64,000 nt of DNA from an uncultured Clostridia bacterium (GTDB lineage Bacteria; Bacillota; Clostridia; Lachnospirales; CAG-274), in contig CALWSK010000013.1 in assembly GCA_944384195.1 (NCBI GenBank), positions 1 to 64,000 on the forward strand. Direction: 5' to 3'. Shown here in pieces: positions 54,343 through 63,876 of this stretch. The position numbers and the translations under genes were made by a program. Under the pieces are notes generated by a model. That model saw nothing but the letters and a program-made list of their open reading frames with translations, was not told the origin of the DNA and made no database searches. Every line of letters begins with the position of its first letter. The first letter of the stretch is position 1.

Positions 54343-56403
54343 ATGGAAAAGGAAACTTCAGAAAAAGTATTTAAAGTATATAATGGAAGCATAGGAATAA
54401 ATATTGGAGTAAAGTTTTATTGTATGCCCCTTCTTACATTTGAAGTAAGAGAGTTAATAAAAGTAAATATGCCATTAGCAATAGACTTTGGGACAGTAAA
54501 TACAACAGTAGGAATTTATTTAGATGAAAATTATTTTGAACAAAGAGAATGTAGCTTAAGTAAAAATAATGTAAATTATGTAACTTTTTATGATATTGAA
54601 AATAGTTATAAAGAAATGCCAGTATTTCCAAGTGTTATAGCAATAAATAAAATACAAGAAGATGGACAAGTTGATTGTTTATTTGGGTATGAAGCAGAAA
54701 AATTATCAAATGCAAGCTATATAGATGAAAGTTCTTGTATATTTTATGATATAAAAAGATGGATATCTGATTATGAAAAAGAAGAAATATATGATAAAAC
54801 AGGAAAACGTGCTTTTATAAAAAGAAAAGATATGATAAAAGCTTATTTTGATTATTTATTAGAAGAAGCTACAAATTATTTTAAAATAGAAATAGAAGAA
54901 ATACATATGTCAAGTCCAGTAAAACAAAAGTTTTTATTTAATAAATTATTTAAGTAATTATTTGGAGAAAAAATATTGTCGCCAGAGGAAAGTATAGATG
55001 AAGCTATGGCAGTATTATATAGTATTATTTCTGATATGATAAAACAAAATAAATATATAGATAATCAATATTATAATGCATTAATAATAGATTGTGGTGG
55101 GGGAACAACAGATGTATGTAGTTGTAAATTTAATATTTTAGATAATAGAGTATCTTATAATATAAATATAGAAACAGCATATGAAAACGGAGATACAGAC
55201 TTTGGAGGAAATAATTTAACATATAGAATAATGCAAATATTAAAAATATGTATAGTAAATAGTTTAAATAATGAAGTATGTATGAAATTTAAGGATATTT
55301 TAAATAGTTTTGATTTAGATATATTTAGATATGTAGATAATAATGGAGTTAAAAAATTTTATAAATTGATAGAAAAAGAATATCAAAAAGCAGAAAGCGT
55401 TTTACCAACAAAATTTAAAAATTTTGAAAGTTTAAGTAAAGAAGAATATTATAAAGTAAGACATAATTTTTATTATTTATATACAACAGCAGAAAAATTA
55501 AAAAAAATATTTTATAGTAAACTAGGAACATTAAAAGTATTAGTAAGCTGTAATGAAAAAGAAGAAGTAGATGAAAATACAGAAATTTTAGTGTTTGAAA
55601 AATGGAGATTATCTCAAAATACAAGTAAAGGTCTTGAAGTAATAAAGGAAACACCAAATATAATATTTAATATATTTGATATAGAAGTAATATTAAAATC
55701 AGATGTATATAATATAATAAGTAAGTTTATGAAAAATATGCAACTAGGGAATAAATTTAGTATAATAAAATTAACAGGACAATCTTGTAAAATAGAATTA
55801 TTTAGAGATAGTTTAAAAGAATATATACCTGGAAGGTACATACAATTTAAAAGAACAGATAAAGATATAAGTAATAACTTTGATTTAAAAATGACATGTG
55901 TAGATGGATGTATAAAATATTTATATGATAAAAAGTACGGATTAGCAAAAGTAGAGTTAAAGACAGAAGTACCAGCATTGCCATATCAAATAGTAGGTTA
56001 TACACATAGAAATACAGAATTAGAATTAATAAAACCATTTGATAAAGATGGAGAAGTAAGAAGTATATCAAGAAATATAACAGATTTAACATTAAAGTTA
56101 TATTTAAAAGATACAGAAAATAATAAAAAATATAGTTATACAATAGCATTTAAAAAACAGGACTTTAAATATATAGAAAAAGATGAAATATTAAATATAA
56201 CAAACGGAAAAATTAAGCAAAATTTAACAGATGACATAGTTGAATCTGAAGTTAGATTTTTTGTATGGAGTGAGCCTGAAAATATAGGATTTAAAGTAGT
56301 ACCAATATACAGAGAAAAGGAAACCTTATATATAGGACTTGAAAAATTTGTAAATTATGAAAATGAAACTTGGATAAATAACTTTTTTGATGGTTTTAAA
56401 TAA
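54343..56403 (+). pseudogene. Hsp70/actin-fold ATPase, interrupted by in-frame TAA
   Basis: One frame split by TAA at 54955. The first part has MPLAIDFGTVNTTVGIYLD (phosphate-1 motif, from 54469); the second has ALIIDCGGGTTDVCSC (phosphate-2), NGDTDFGGNNLTYRI and KLTGQSCKIELFRDSLKEY (adenosine-type motif). This is an Hsp70/DnaK-like nucleotide fold with long family-specific extensions and no chaperone substrate domain. FNKLFK-stop-LFGEKILSPEESIDEAM would be continuous if TAA were GAA or AAA. Neighbours suggest a phosphatase-Hsp70-tail-like locus whose function I do not know. Confidence 0.7.
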
Positions 56404-56441
56404 GAGTTAAAGTTTTAAATATCTAAGAAAGGAGTGAAAAA

Positions 56442-57215
56442 ATGGAATATTTATACCCAAACTTTGAAAGACACAGTATATTAAAAAAAGAACTTTTAAA
56501 TTCAGTAAGAGATTATAGTATAGAATATTTAAAAGTAAAATATGAAAAATATACAAAAGGAGTAATAACAGGATTTGAAATAAAAGTAATAGAAGATAAA
56601 TATATAGAAATATCGAAAGGAATAGCAAAATTTGAAGATTTTATATATATAGCAGACAAAAAAGCAAAAATAAAGTATACTGAAACAAATAAATATAAAA
56701 GTTTAAAAATAATATTAGAAAAGGATACAAAAATAAGAGATTATGATAGATATAAATTAAGTTATAAATTAGATGAAAATTTACAATTAAATGAAAATGA
56801 AATAGAAATATGTAGATTTAAATTAATGGAAGGATTTGACTTAAGAGATAAACATAAAAGCTTTGAAGATATAGAAACAGAGTTTGATACAATAAACTAT
56901 TTAAATTCAACTTGGGCCGGAAAAGAAAGAGAAAGTATAAACCCATATATAATAAAAAGATTTGCGAAAGAAGCAATAAAAAGTAAGCTTGAAAATATGG
57001 AAGATATAATATTTTGTTATATGTGTATTAATGAGGAAAAAATATTAAATATAGAATTGATAGAACAGTATATCAAAAGTAGAAAAAATATAGATAAAGA
57101 AAAATTAACAAAAGAAGAGATATATAAATATTTGTTAATAATATTAAATGATATAAAAAATAAAAAAATAAATACTAAAAGTTATTTTGAAGAAAATAAA
57201 ATATTGTTATTATAA
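56442..57215 (+). CDS. Phage-tail/baseplate-like protein of an Hsp70-linked locus
   Basis: 257 residues with no stop inside: MEYLYPNFERHSILKKELLN, GVITGFEIKVIEDKYIEISK, GIAKFEDFIYIADKKAKIKY, then a helical C-terminus. The central part, a beta-rich GFEI...IEISKGIAKFEDFIY pattern, recalls phage baseplate proteins in which a coordinate system is set by attached fibre genes. AAAGGAG before the ATG. It is the last gene of the remnant operon, terminated at 57217. Function unknown; likely not working alone given the broken partners. Confidence 0.5.
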   Translation: MEYLYPNFERHSILKKELLNSVRDYSIEYLKVKYEKYTKGVITGFEIKVIEDKYIEISKGIAKFEDFIYIADKKAKIKYTETNKYKSLKIILEKDTKIRDYDRYKLSYKLDENLQLNENEIEICRFKLMEGFDLRDKHKSFEDIETEFDTINYLNSTWAGKERESINPYIIKRFAKEAIKSKLENMEDIIFCYMCINEEKILNIELIEQYIKSRKNIDKEKLTKEEIYKYLLIILNDIKNKKINTKSYFEENKILLL

Positions 57216-57216
57216 T

Positions 57217-57251
57217 AAAAAATACAGGATAAAAAATATCCTGTATTTTTT
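57217..57251. terminator. Bidirectional terminator
   Basis: Perfect 14-bp arms AAAAAATACAGGAT (57217-57230) and ATCCTGTATTTTTT (57238-57251), 7-nt loop. Confidence 0.85.
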
Positions 57252-57261
57252 ACTATATAGA

Positions 57262-57451
57262 GAATAGTACCTATTCTACAAGAGGTTTTTAAAATGGACA
57301 GTAATAGTTTAGAATATACAAAGTGGTATATGGTGTTTATACAAAATATAAGGTGTAGGTGATATATGTAAAATAAAAGAAGATATAGGAAAGATATTAA
57401 GAAAATTATGTTAACAAAAAGGTTTGGAAATAATAGAAGTATAAGTATTTA
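57262..57451 (+). pseudogene. tnpA: IS200/IS605 TnpA transposase fossil
   Basis: From ATG 57294: MDSNSLEYTKW, then frame-broken VFIQNIRCR, VICKIKEDIGKILRKLC and QKGLEIIEV. These match consecutive parts of IS200/IS605 TnpA (MDSNSLSHTKWNCKYHIVF, RRQVIYGKIK, IGKILRKLCEQKGVEIIEA). The HUH and catalytic tyrosine parts are lost. A small hairpin GAATAG-TAC-CTATTC (57262-57276) precedes it, as at IS200 left ends. This explains most of the 381-bp gap 57216-57596. Confidence 0.72.
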
Positions 57452-57522
57452 AATAAAAAAATAAAAAATGAATAGAATATAGAGAGGAAAAATAGTGTAA
57501 TTTATGCTTATTTACATTTTAC

Positions 57523-57574
57523 TTGACAAATAATATTATTTATTATAATATAATAGTGTTAATCATAACTAACA
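57523..57574 (+). promoter_or_regulatory. Promoter and possible metal-regulator operator
   Basis: TTGACA (57523-57528) with TAATAT at 17-bp spacing (57546-57551; TATAAT also occurs at 57544). Overlapping the start region is TGTTAATCATAACTAACA (57557-57574), an imperfect palindrome similar in spirit to Fur or DtxR boxes, which fits iron control of the operon. Confidence 0.55.
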
Positions 57575-57596
57575 AAAGTTATTTGGAGGTAAAATT

Positions 57597-58646
57597 ATGA
57601 AATTTAAAAAATTTAGTTTAGTTTTAACTATTATTTTAGGAATTACTATTAGCGGATGTTCTAATAAAAATAATATTCAAACATCAGAAAATAATAAAAT
57701 AAATAATCAATCTAAAAGTGAAAAAAATATTAATAATAACTATCCTATTACTATAAAACATGCCTTTGGTGAAACAATAATTAAAACTAAACCAGAAAAT
57801 ATAGCAACTATATCTTGGAGTAATCAAGACGTACCATTAGCTCTTGGTATTTTGCCAGTTGGTGTATCCAAAGCAACCTATGGCATTTCTAATGAAGAAG
57901 GTTTATTACCTTGGACTAAAGAAAAATTTAAAGAATTAGGAGAAGAGAACCCTAATATTTTTGATGATACAGATGGTTTAGATTTCGAAGCTATAAGTGC
58001 ATCAAATCCAGATGTTATATTAGCTGCATATTCTGGTATAACACAAGAAGATTATGATTTATTAAGTCAAATAGCACCTGTTGTAGCATATCCAGAGCTT
58101 CCTTGGCAAACTAAATGGAGAGAACAGATATCGATAAATTCTAGAGCTATAGGTATGGAACAAGAGGGGAATGAATTAATTATAGATTTAGAAAATACAA
58201 TAAAAAAAGAAATAAATAAATATCCTCAAATAAAAGATAAAAATGCGGCATTTTTCTATTTTAATCCTTCAGATTTAGGTAAGTTTTATATATATTTATT
58301 AGATGATCCTAGAGCTAATTATTTACTAGATTTAGGTTTTGCCTTGCCAGAAAGTGTTGCAAATCTTTCAAAAGAATCTGATTCTTTTACTTTAGAGTTG
58401 AGTTCTGAAAATGTAGATATGTTAAGTGATGTAGATGTTATAGTTTGCTATGGTGATGAAAATTTATTAAAAACATTACAAGAAGATAAATTAATAGGTA
58501 GTATACCAGCTATAAAAAGAGGTTCTGTTGCACTTATAGAAGATGGTACACCACTTGCAGCCTCTGTAAATCCATCGGCGTTATCTATACCAGCAACTAT
58601 AGAAGAATATGTTAAAATACTTAGTGAGGCAGTTGATAAAATTTAA
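57597..58646 (+). CDS. Iron-siderophore ABC transporter, substrate-binding lipoprotein
   Basis: 349 residues with a lipobox (GITISGC, Cys about 21), a polar asparagine linker, and a FepB/FecB-type domain: PITIKHAFGETIIKTKPENIATISW, LGILPVGVSKATYG, DFEAISASNPDVILAAYSG, and LSDVDVIVCYGDE. It captures a ferric siderophore outside the membrane. TTTGGAGG before the ATG. First gene of a four-gene operon with overlapping ends. Confidence 0.92.
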   Translation: MKFKKFSLVLTIILGITISGCSNKNNIQTSENNKINNQSKSEKNINNNYPITIKHAFGETIIKTKPENIATISWSNQDVPLALGILPVGVSKATYGISNEEGLLPWTKEKFKELGEENPNIFDDTDGLDFEAISASNPDVILAAYSGITQEDYDLLSQIAPVVAYPELPWQTKWREQISINSRAIGMEQEGNELIIDLENTIKKEINKYPQIKDKNAAFFYFNPSDLGKFYIYLLDDPRANYLLDLGFALPESVANLSKESDSFTLELSSENVDMLSDVDVIVCYGDENLLKTLQEDKLIGSIPAIKRGSVALIEDGTPLAASVNPSALSIPATIEEYVKILSEAVDKI

Positions 58647-59644
58647 TGAAACCAACAAGAAATATATTTATAATTTTTATTATATTGATAGCTTTAATAT
58701 TATGTATCTTTAGTTCCTTAATTTTTGGAGCTAAACATATTGAATTTAAAACTGTTATATACATATTAAAAAATTTAAATTTAGATAGTTTTGATGCTCT
58801 AGTTATAAAAGAAAGAATACCTCGAACAATTTTTGGGATTTTAGCGGGAGCTTCTCTTGGGATATCAGGAACTCTTATGCAGTCTATAACAAGAAATCCT
58901 ATTGCAGACCCAAGCATTTTAGGTATAAATACAGGAGCAGCTTTATTTGTTGTTTTGGGTATTGCTTTTTTAGAAATTAATTCTTATAAAGAATACATAT
59001 TTTTAGCTTTAATAGGTGGAATGATTACTGCTATAATAGTTTATTTTATCTCATTTATTGGTAGTGGAGGGAGCTCTCCTATGAAGCTTGCATTAGCTGG
59101 TGTTATAGTTTCGGCTATTTTATCATCTTTAATAAATATAGTTATTTTGCCAAGAACTGATGCTATGAATAATTTTAGATTTTGGCAAGTAGGAAGTATT
59201 AGTGGTGTTACTTGGCAAGCTATAATATCAATGACCCCATTTATAACTATTGGTATAATACTTAGCCTTATAGTAGCGCCATCTTTAAATGTATTAGCTT
59301 TAGGTGATGAGGTTGCAATAGGTTTAGGTGTTAAGGTTGGTTTAACTAGATTTATTAGTTCTATATCTGCTATATTATTATGTGGGACTATAACAGCTTT
59401 AGCAGGACCTATTAGTTTCATTGGATTAATGGCTCCTCATATTATTAGAATGTTATTTAGTAATAATATTAAATTTATAATACCTATTTCAGCATGTATA
59501 GGTGGAATATTATTGACTTTTTCTGATGTTATAGGAAGAATAATAAGCTATCCTAGAGAGCTTGAAGTTGGTATTGTTACAGCTTTTATAGGTGCTCCTA
59601 TATTTATTATTATTTCTATGAAAGCGAAGGTGCGTTCATTATGA
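58646..59644 (+). CDS. FecCD-family siderophore ABC permease 1
   Basis: 332 residues with about nine transmembrane helices. Family motifs: IKERIPRTIFGILAGASLGISGTLMQ in pieces, TRNPIADPSILGINTGA, GPISFIGLMAPHIIR (cytoplasmic coupling region) and PRELEVGIVTAFIGAP. Starts inside the stop of the binding-protein gene (TAATG), so translation is coupled. Confidence 0.93.
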   Translation: MKPTRNIFIIFIILIALILCIFSSLIFGAKHIEFKTVIYILKNLNLDSFDALVIKERIPRTIFGILAGASLGISGTLMQSITRNPIADPSILGINTGAALFVVLGIAFLEINSYKEYIFLALIGGMITAIIVYFISFIGSGGSSPMKLALAGVIVSAILSSLINIVILPRTDAMNNFRFWQVGSISGVTWQAIISMTPFITIGIILSLIVAPSLNVLALGDEVAIGLGVKVGLTRFISSISAILLCGTITALAGPISFIGLMAPHIIRMLFSNNIKFIIPISACIGGILLTFSDVIGRIISYPRELEVGIVTAFIGAPIFIIISMKAKVRSL

Positions 59645-60666
59645 AAAAAACGATTGATATTAGAAAGTCCTATTTAAAGTCAAGAATAAAAGCGATGTTT
59701 ATAACAATAATCTTATTAATAATAACTGTAACTTTATGTATTAGTATGTTAATGATAGGTAAAGAAAAATATTCTATAGAAACAATAATAAAAGTCTTGT
59801 TTGGTCAAAAAATAGAGAATGCTAATTTTGCTATATATGTAATAAGACTTCCAAGAATGTTAACAGCACTTTTAGTGGGCATATCTTTTGCAATTGCTGG
59901 AAATACATTTCAAACTATTTTAAGAAATCCATTAGCTAGTCCAGATGTTATAGGTATTAGTACTAGCTCAAGTGCAGCAGCAGTTTTCTGTATATTAGTA
60001 TTAAATTATTCTGGATTTATTGTTTCTATAATAGCTACATTATTTGGAATAGTTATATCAATAATAATATATTTTCTTGCAAAAGGTAAGGTATTTTGTA
60101 ATAATAGACTTATATTAATAGGTATAGGGGTACAAACAATGTTAAATGCTGTTATTTCTTATATTATGGTTAACGCAAATGAATATAATGTGTCAGAAGC
60201 GTTAAGATGGCTTAGTGGGAGCTTAAATGGTGTGCAAATGAAAAATATACCTAGTTTGGCTATAATAACTATTGTTTTTTCTTCTATAATATTATTTTTA
60301 GAAAAACATTTAAAAATTATGGAGTCAGGTGAGGAGCTATCTATTACTTTAGGTGTAAATACTAATATAGTTAGAATAATACTTATAATAAGTTCTGTGT
60401 TTTTAATAGCTTTTTCTACATCTATTAGTGGACCTATAGCTTTTATATCATTTTTATCAGGACCTATAGCTAAAAAATTAGTAGGTACAGGACGTAGAAA
60501 TATATTTATATCTGGATTGATAGGGGCTATTTTAGTTTTATTATCTGATTTAATAGGGCAATTTGCTTTAAATACAAGATATCCAGTTGGTGTTATAACA
60601 GGAGTTTTAGGCGCACCATATCTTTTAATATTATTAATCAAATTAAATAAAAAAGGTGGTTTATAG
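59641..60666 (+). CDS. FecCD-family siderophore ABC permease 2
   Basis: 341 residues, about nine to ten transmembrane helices; VIRLPRMLTALLVGISFAIAGNTFQ in pieces, LRNPLASPDVIGISTSSSAAAV, and GPIAFISFLSGPIAKKL (coupling region), TRYPVGVITGVLGAPYLLIL. Overlaps the previous gene by 4 bp. It forms the second half of the membrane channel. Confidence 0.93.
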   Translation: MKKTIDIRKSYLKSRIKAMFITIILLIITVTLCISMLMIGKEKYSIETIIKVLFGQKIENANFAIYVIRLPRMLTALLVGISFAIAGNTFQTILRNPLASPDVIGISTSSSAAAVFCILVLNYSGFIVSIIATLFGIVISIIIYFLAKGKVFCNNRLILIGIGVQTMLNAVISYIMVNANEYNVSEALRWLSGSLNGVQMKNIPSLAIITIVFSSIILFLEKHLKIMESGEELSITLGVNTNIVRIILIISSVFLIAFSTSISGPIAFISFLSGPIAKKLVGTGRRNIFISGLIGAILVLLSDLIGQFALNTRYPVGVITGVLGAPYLLILLIKLNKKGGL

Positions 60667-60667
60667 T

Positions 60668-61471
60668 ATGAATAGAAAACAAATATTAAAAGCTAATAAT
60701 ATAACTTTAAACTATGACAATAGAGATATAATTCATAATTTAGATATAACAATACCACCAAATAAAATAAATGTTATAATAGGTTCTAATGGATGTGGGA
60801 AATCTACTTTATTAAAAAGTTTTGCAAGGTTATTGAATCCTAAAGAGGGTAAAATATCTATAAATGATAAGGAGCTTAAAAAATTTAATTCTAAAGAATT
60901 AGCTCAAATTTTAGGCTTATTGCCTCAATCGCCAATAGTACCAGAAGGTATAAGTGTATTTGATTTAGTATATAGAGGGAGATTTCCTTATCAAAGTTTT
61001 TTAAAATCAAATATTTTAGAAGATAGAAAAGCAGTTGAAGAGGCTCTTAAAATTATGGATATTGAAGAACTAGCAAATAGAAATGTAGATGAACTATCTG
61101 GAGGTCAACGTCAGAGAGTATGGATAGCTATGGCATTGGCTCAACAATCAGACATATTATTGCTAGATGAACCAACAACTTATTTAGATATATCATATCA
61201 AATTGAAATTTTAGATTTATTAACAGAGATAAATAAAAAACATAAAATAACAATAGTTATGGTTTTACACGATATAAATTTATCTGCTAGATATGCAGAT
61301 TATATTTTTGCATTGAGTAATGGAAAACTTATATGTGAAGGAGAGCCAAAAGAGGTTATATCAGAAGATTTAATAAAACAAGTATTTAATTTAGATTGTG
61401 TAGTTATAGAAGATCCTATTTCAAAAACTCCTATGATTGTTCCAAAAGGGAAGTATCATATAAAATGTTAG
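60668..61471 (+). CDS. Siderophore ABC transporter ATP-binding protein
   Basis: 267 residues. Walker A is GSNGCGKST (about 38-46), Q-loop LLPQSP, signature LSGGQRQR (about 140), Walker B DILLLDEPTTYLD, H-loop VLHDIN. ATG 60668 follows AAGGTGG; a GTG 12 bp upstream lies within that site. It energises uptake through the two permeases. Closes the operon. Confidence 0.93.
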   Translation: MNRKQILKANNITLNYDNRDIIHNLDITIPPNKINVIIGSNGCGKSTLLKSFARLLNPKEGKISINDKELKKFNSKELAQILGLLPQSPIVPEGISVFDLVYRGRFPYQSFLKSNILEDRKAVEEALKIMDIEELANRNVDELSGGQRQRVWIAMALAQQSDILLLDEPTTYLDISYQIEILDLLTEINKKHKITIVMVLHDINLSARYADYIFALSNGKLICEGEPKEVISEDLIKQVFNLDCVVIEDPISKTPMIVPKGKYHIKC

Positions 61472-61542
61472 CTTATAATTTGTATTTTTAATAATATTGA
61501 AATATTAAAAAATAGATTTAACAATATAATAAAAATAATTTA

Positions 61543-61578
61543 AGGTATAGAAAAATTTAAAATTCTATACCTTTTTTA
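61543..61578 (+). terminator. Terminator of the siderophore operon
   Basis: AAGGTATAGAA (61543-61553) pairs with TTCTATACC (61564-61572) followed by T6. Confidence 0.82.
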
Positions 61579-61645
61579 ATTTATAATTTTTTATTTTCAT
61601 AAAGTTTTCATTTTTTAGCGAATAATATATTTATAAAAAATATAA

Positions 61646-61680
61646 AATAAAAAAGTGATAGCAAATATTCTATCACTTAA
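61646..61680 (-). terminator. Terminator for phoH (minus strand)
   Basis: AAGTGATAG (61653-61661) and CTATCACTT (61670-61678), with an A-tract on the left that reads as a T run on the minus strand. Confidence 0.8.
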
Positions 61681-61696
61681 ACTAAAAATATAAAAA

Positions 61697-62671
61697 TTAC
61701 TTTCTATTTTGTTTCTTATTTTCTAACTTTTCATAAGCAGATATAATTTTTTGTACTAGAGGGTGTCTTACAACATCTTTATTAGTAAGATGACAAATAG
61801 CAATATCATCTATGTCATTTAATATTTTAACGGCATCTATAAGACCAGAACATCTACCTTTAGGTAAATCTACTTGTGTTAAATCACCTGTTATTATAGC
61901 TTTAGAACCAAAACCAATACGCGTTAAAAACATTTTCATTTGTTCTGGAGTTGTATTCTGGGCTTCATCTAAAACTATAAAGGCATTATCTAAAGTTCTA
62001 CCTCTCATATAGGCTAGTGGAGCTACCTCTATAAGTCCTCTTTCCATATTTTTTTGAAAACTTTCTGCTCCCATTATTTCATATAAAGCATCATATAAAG
62101 GTCTAAGATATGGGTCTACTTTTTGTTGTAAATCTCCAGGTAAAAAACCAAGATTTTCTCCGGCTTCTATAGCTGGACGTGTTAGTATTATTCTGTTTAC
62201 TTCATTATTTTTAAAAGCAGTTATTGCCATAGCCATAGCTAAATATGTCTTTCCTGTACCTGCTGGACCAATACCAAAAACTATAGTATTTTTTCTTATT
62301 TGATTTATATAAGCTTTTTGCCCTAAAGTTTTAGGTCTTAATGCCTTGCCTGTTATAGTCATACATATAAAATCATCATTTATTTTTTCTATATCTTTAA
62401 AAGCTTCATCTTCTACTTGAGCTATTAAATAATTTATATTTTGTTCTGTTATTTCTTCTCCTTTTTTAGCTATATTTATTATGCTAGATAATACTTTATT
62501 TGCACGTTCTATACCATATTTACTACCAGATAATATTATATCTTCGCCTCTATTTATTATATTTACAGAAAAGCTTTTTTCTATTTTTTTTATGTTTTCA
62601 TCATACTTTCCAAAAATATTGAGCATCAAATGGCTATCTATTTGAATTTTCATTTGTTCCATATTCTTCAT
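61697..62671 (-). CDS. phoH: PhoH-family ATPase
   Basis: 324 residues. An N-terminal KH-like region (about 10-75), then a PhoH P-loop domain with Walker A FGIGPAGTGKTYLA (about 133-146), TRPAIEAGENLGFLPGD, and Walker B AFIVLDEAQNTTPEQMKMFL plus GFGSKAIITGDLTQVDLP. PhoH proteins are RNA-linked helicase/ATPases. The start overlaps the yqfD end by 38 bp; a second in-frame start lies 9 bp downstream. The yqfC-yqfD-phoH order is conserved on Firmicute chromosomes, marking this as chromosomal DNA. Confidence 0.93.
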   Translation of the reverse strand: MKNMEQMKIQIDSHLMLNIFGKYDENIKKIEKSFSVNIINRGEDIILSGSKYGIERANKVLSSIINIAKKGEEITEQNINYLIAQVEDEAFKDIEKINDDFICMTITGKALRPKTLGQKAYINQIRKNTIVFGIGPAGTGKTYLAMAMAITAFKNNEVNRIILTRPAIEAGENLGFLPGDLQQKVDPYLRPLYDALYEIMGAESFQKNMERGLIEVAPLAYMRGRTLDNAFIVLDEAQNTTPEQMKMFLTRIGFGSKAIITGDLTQVDLPKGRCSGLIDAVKILNDIDDIAICHLTNKDVVRHPLVQKIISAYEKLENKKQNRK

Positions 62672-63863
62672 TACTCCTTTCTAAGCTAGAGATAGGAACT
62701 TGTTTTCCTATCTCCTGTATTATGGTTAAATCAACAGTTGCTATAAGTTCATTTTTATTTTGCTTATATGAAATATTTTTTTCTAAAATATCTGAAGAAA
62801 AATTTATATCAGAAATAATTTTTTCATTTATTAATTTATTTATAACTAAATTAGCATCTTTTATAGAATATTTTTTATTTATAGGTTTATATTCTTTATA
62901 TGTAGTCTTTTTTATTATAAAAGGAAGATAAAAATTATCTGATAATTTAAGAGGTATTCTTTCTACTTTTGTATCATAATTTTCAAAAGGTATTTTATTA
63001 AAAAAATCAAAAGAAAAAGTTTTATTAAAAGCTATTAAAGATAAACTAGTTTTTTGTTTACCAGTATATTGTTTATCCTTATAAGAATAAGGAAGGGTAA
63101 TAGAAAAAGATTTTTTTACTTTAGCTTTTATATCAGCATCTGAATATGCATAATAACTGCCTACAATATTTTCACCATCTTTTAAAAAAAGCTCCCCAGA
63201 AACTAAAATATCTCCTTTTTTAACTATATCTTTTTCTTTTACAAGAGGTCTTCCAGTCTTAGTTACAATTTCTGTTATAACACCTGTTTCTGTAGCTATT
63301 ATATCACAAGGATTTTTAAATTCAAGTTCTTTTTTTTCTGTTATATTTTCAGATATATTTATTTTTACATTTGTTCCTTTTATCTGTACATTTGCCCAAG
63401 ATATTTCAGGAAAATTATTTTTTAATTTTGTTTGTAATTCTTTTGTATCTATCTTATTTTTATAAGCTCCAAGATATAAATTGTTTTTTTCACAAAATCT
63501 TAATATTTCGTTATTATCTACTTTGTCGTTGCCTTTTATTTCTATGTTCCAAACAAAAGAGGAAAAAAAGTATAAAAGAAAAATAAATAACATAATTCCT
63601 ATTATAAAAAATATTCTTTTTTTATTTTTAAATATAAAAAATGGTAATCCATATTTAGATACTATCTTATATTTACAAGCTGTTTTCCTAGATATTCCTT
63701 TTAAACTTTTAAAATCCTTTATGTCCACTTTACATATTAATCCATCAGACTTTTCTTCTAAATCATATAAAACTATATTCTTATTCAAACATAAATTTAA
63801 AAAACGTTCTATAGAAAATCCAGTTATTTTTATATAAACATATCCTTTTAAATATTTAAACAT
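62634..63863 (-). CDS. yqfD: Sporulation protein YqfD
   Basis: 409 residues. N-terminal cytoplasmic part including KGYVYIKITGFSIERFLNL and RKTACKYKIVSKYGLP, one transmembrane helix (about 86-105), and an extracytoplasmic region with SFVWNIEIKGNDKV, ELQTKLKNNFPEISWANVQIKGT and KKGDILVSGEL. This matches YqfD/SpoIV-like proteins of endospore formers, expressed in the mother cell. Its presence suggests the host forms spores. A GTAGGTGAT site precedes the start. Confidence 0.9.
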   Translation of the reverse strand: MFKYLKGYVYIKITGFSIERFLNLCLNKNIVLYDLEEKSDGLICKVDIKDFKSLKGISRKTACKYKIVSKYGLPFFIFKNKKRIFFIIGIMLFIFLLYFFSSFVWNIEIKGNDKVDNNEILRFCEKNNLYLGAYKNKIDTKELQTKLKNNFPEISWANVQIKGTNVKINISENITEKKELEFKNPCDIIATETGVITEIVTKTGRPLVKEKDIVKKGDILVSGELFLKDGENIVGSYYAYSDADIKAKVKKSFSITLPYSYKDKQYTGKQKTSLSLIAFNKTFSFDFFNKIPFENYDTKVERIPLKLSDNFYLPFIIKKTTYKEYKPINKKYSIKDANLVINKLINEKIISDINFSSDILEKNISYKQNKNELIATVDLTIIQEIGKQVPISSLERSNEEYGTNENSNR

Positions 63864-63876
63864 TTTATCACCTACT

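Noticed and set aside
36229..54957. Stop-codon reassignment of TAA
   Set aside because: Many intact genes end in TAA with a ribosome site and start codon right after, so TAA is a normal stop here.
59041..59421. Minus-strand frames across the permease genes (also 58621-58917, 60159-60641)
   Set aside because: Mirror frames of well-supported FecCD genes; no ribosome sites or motifs.
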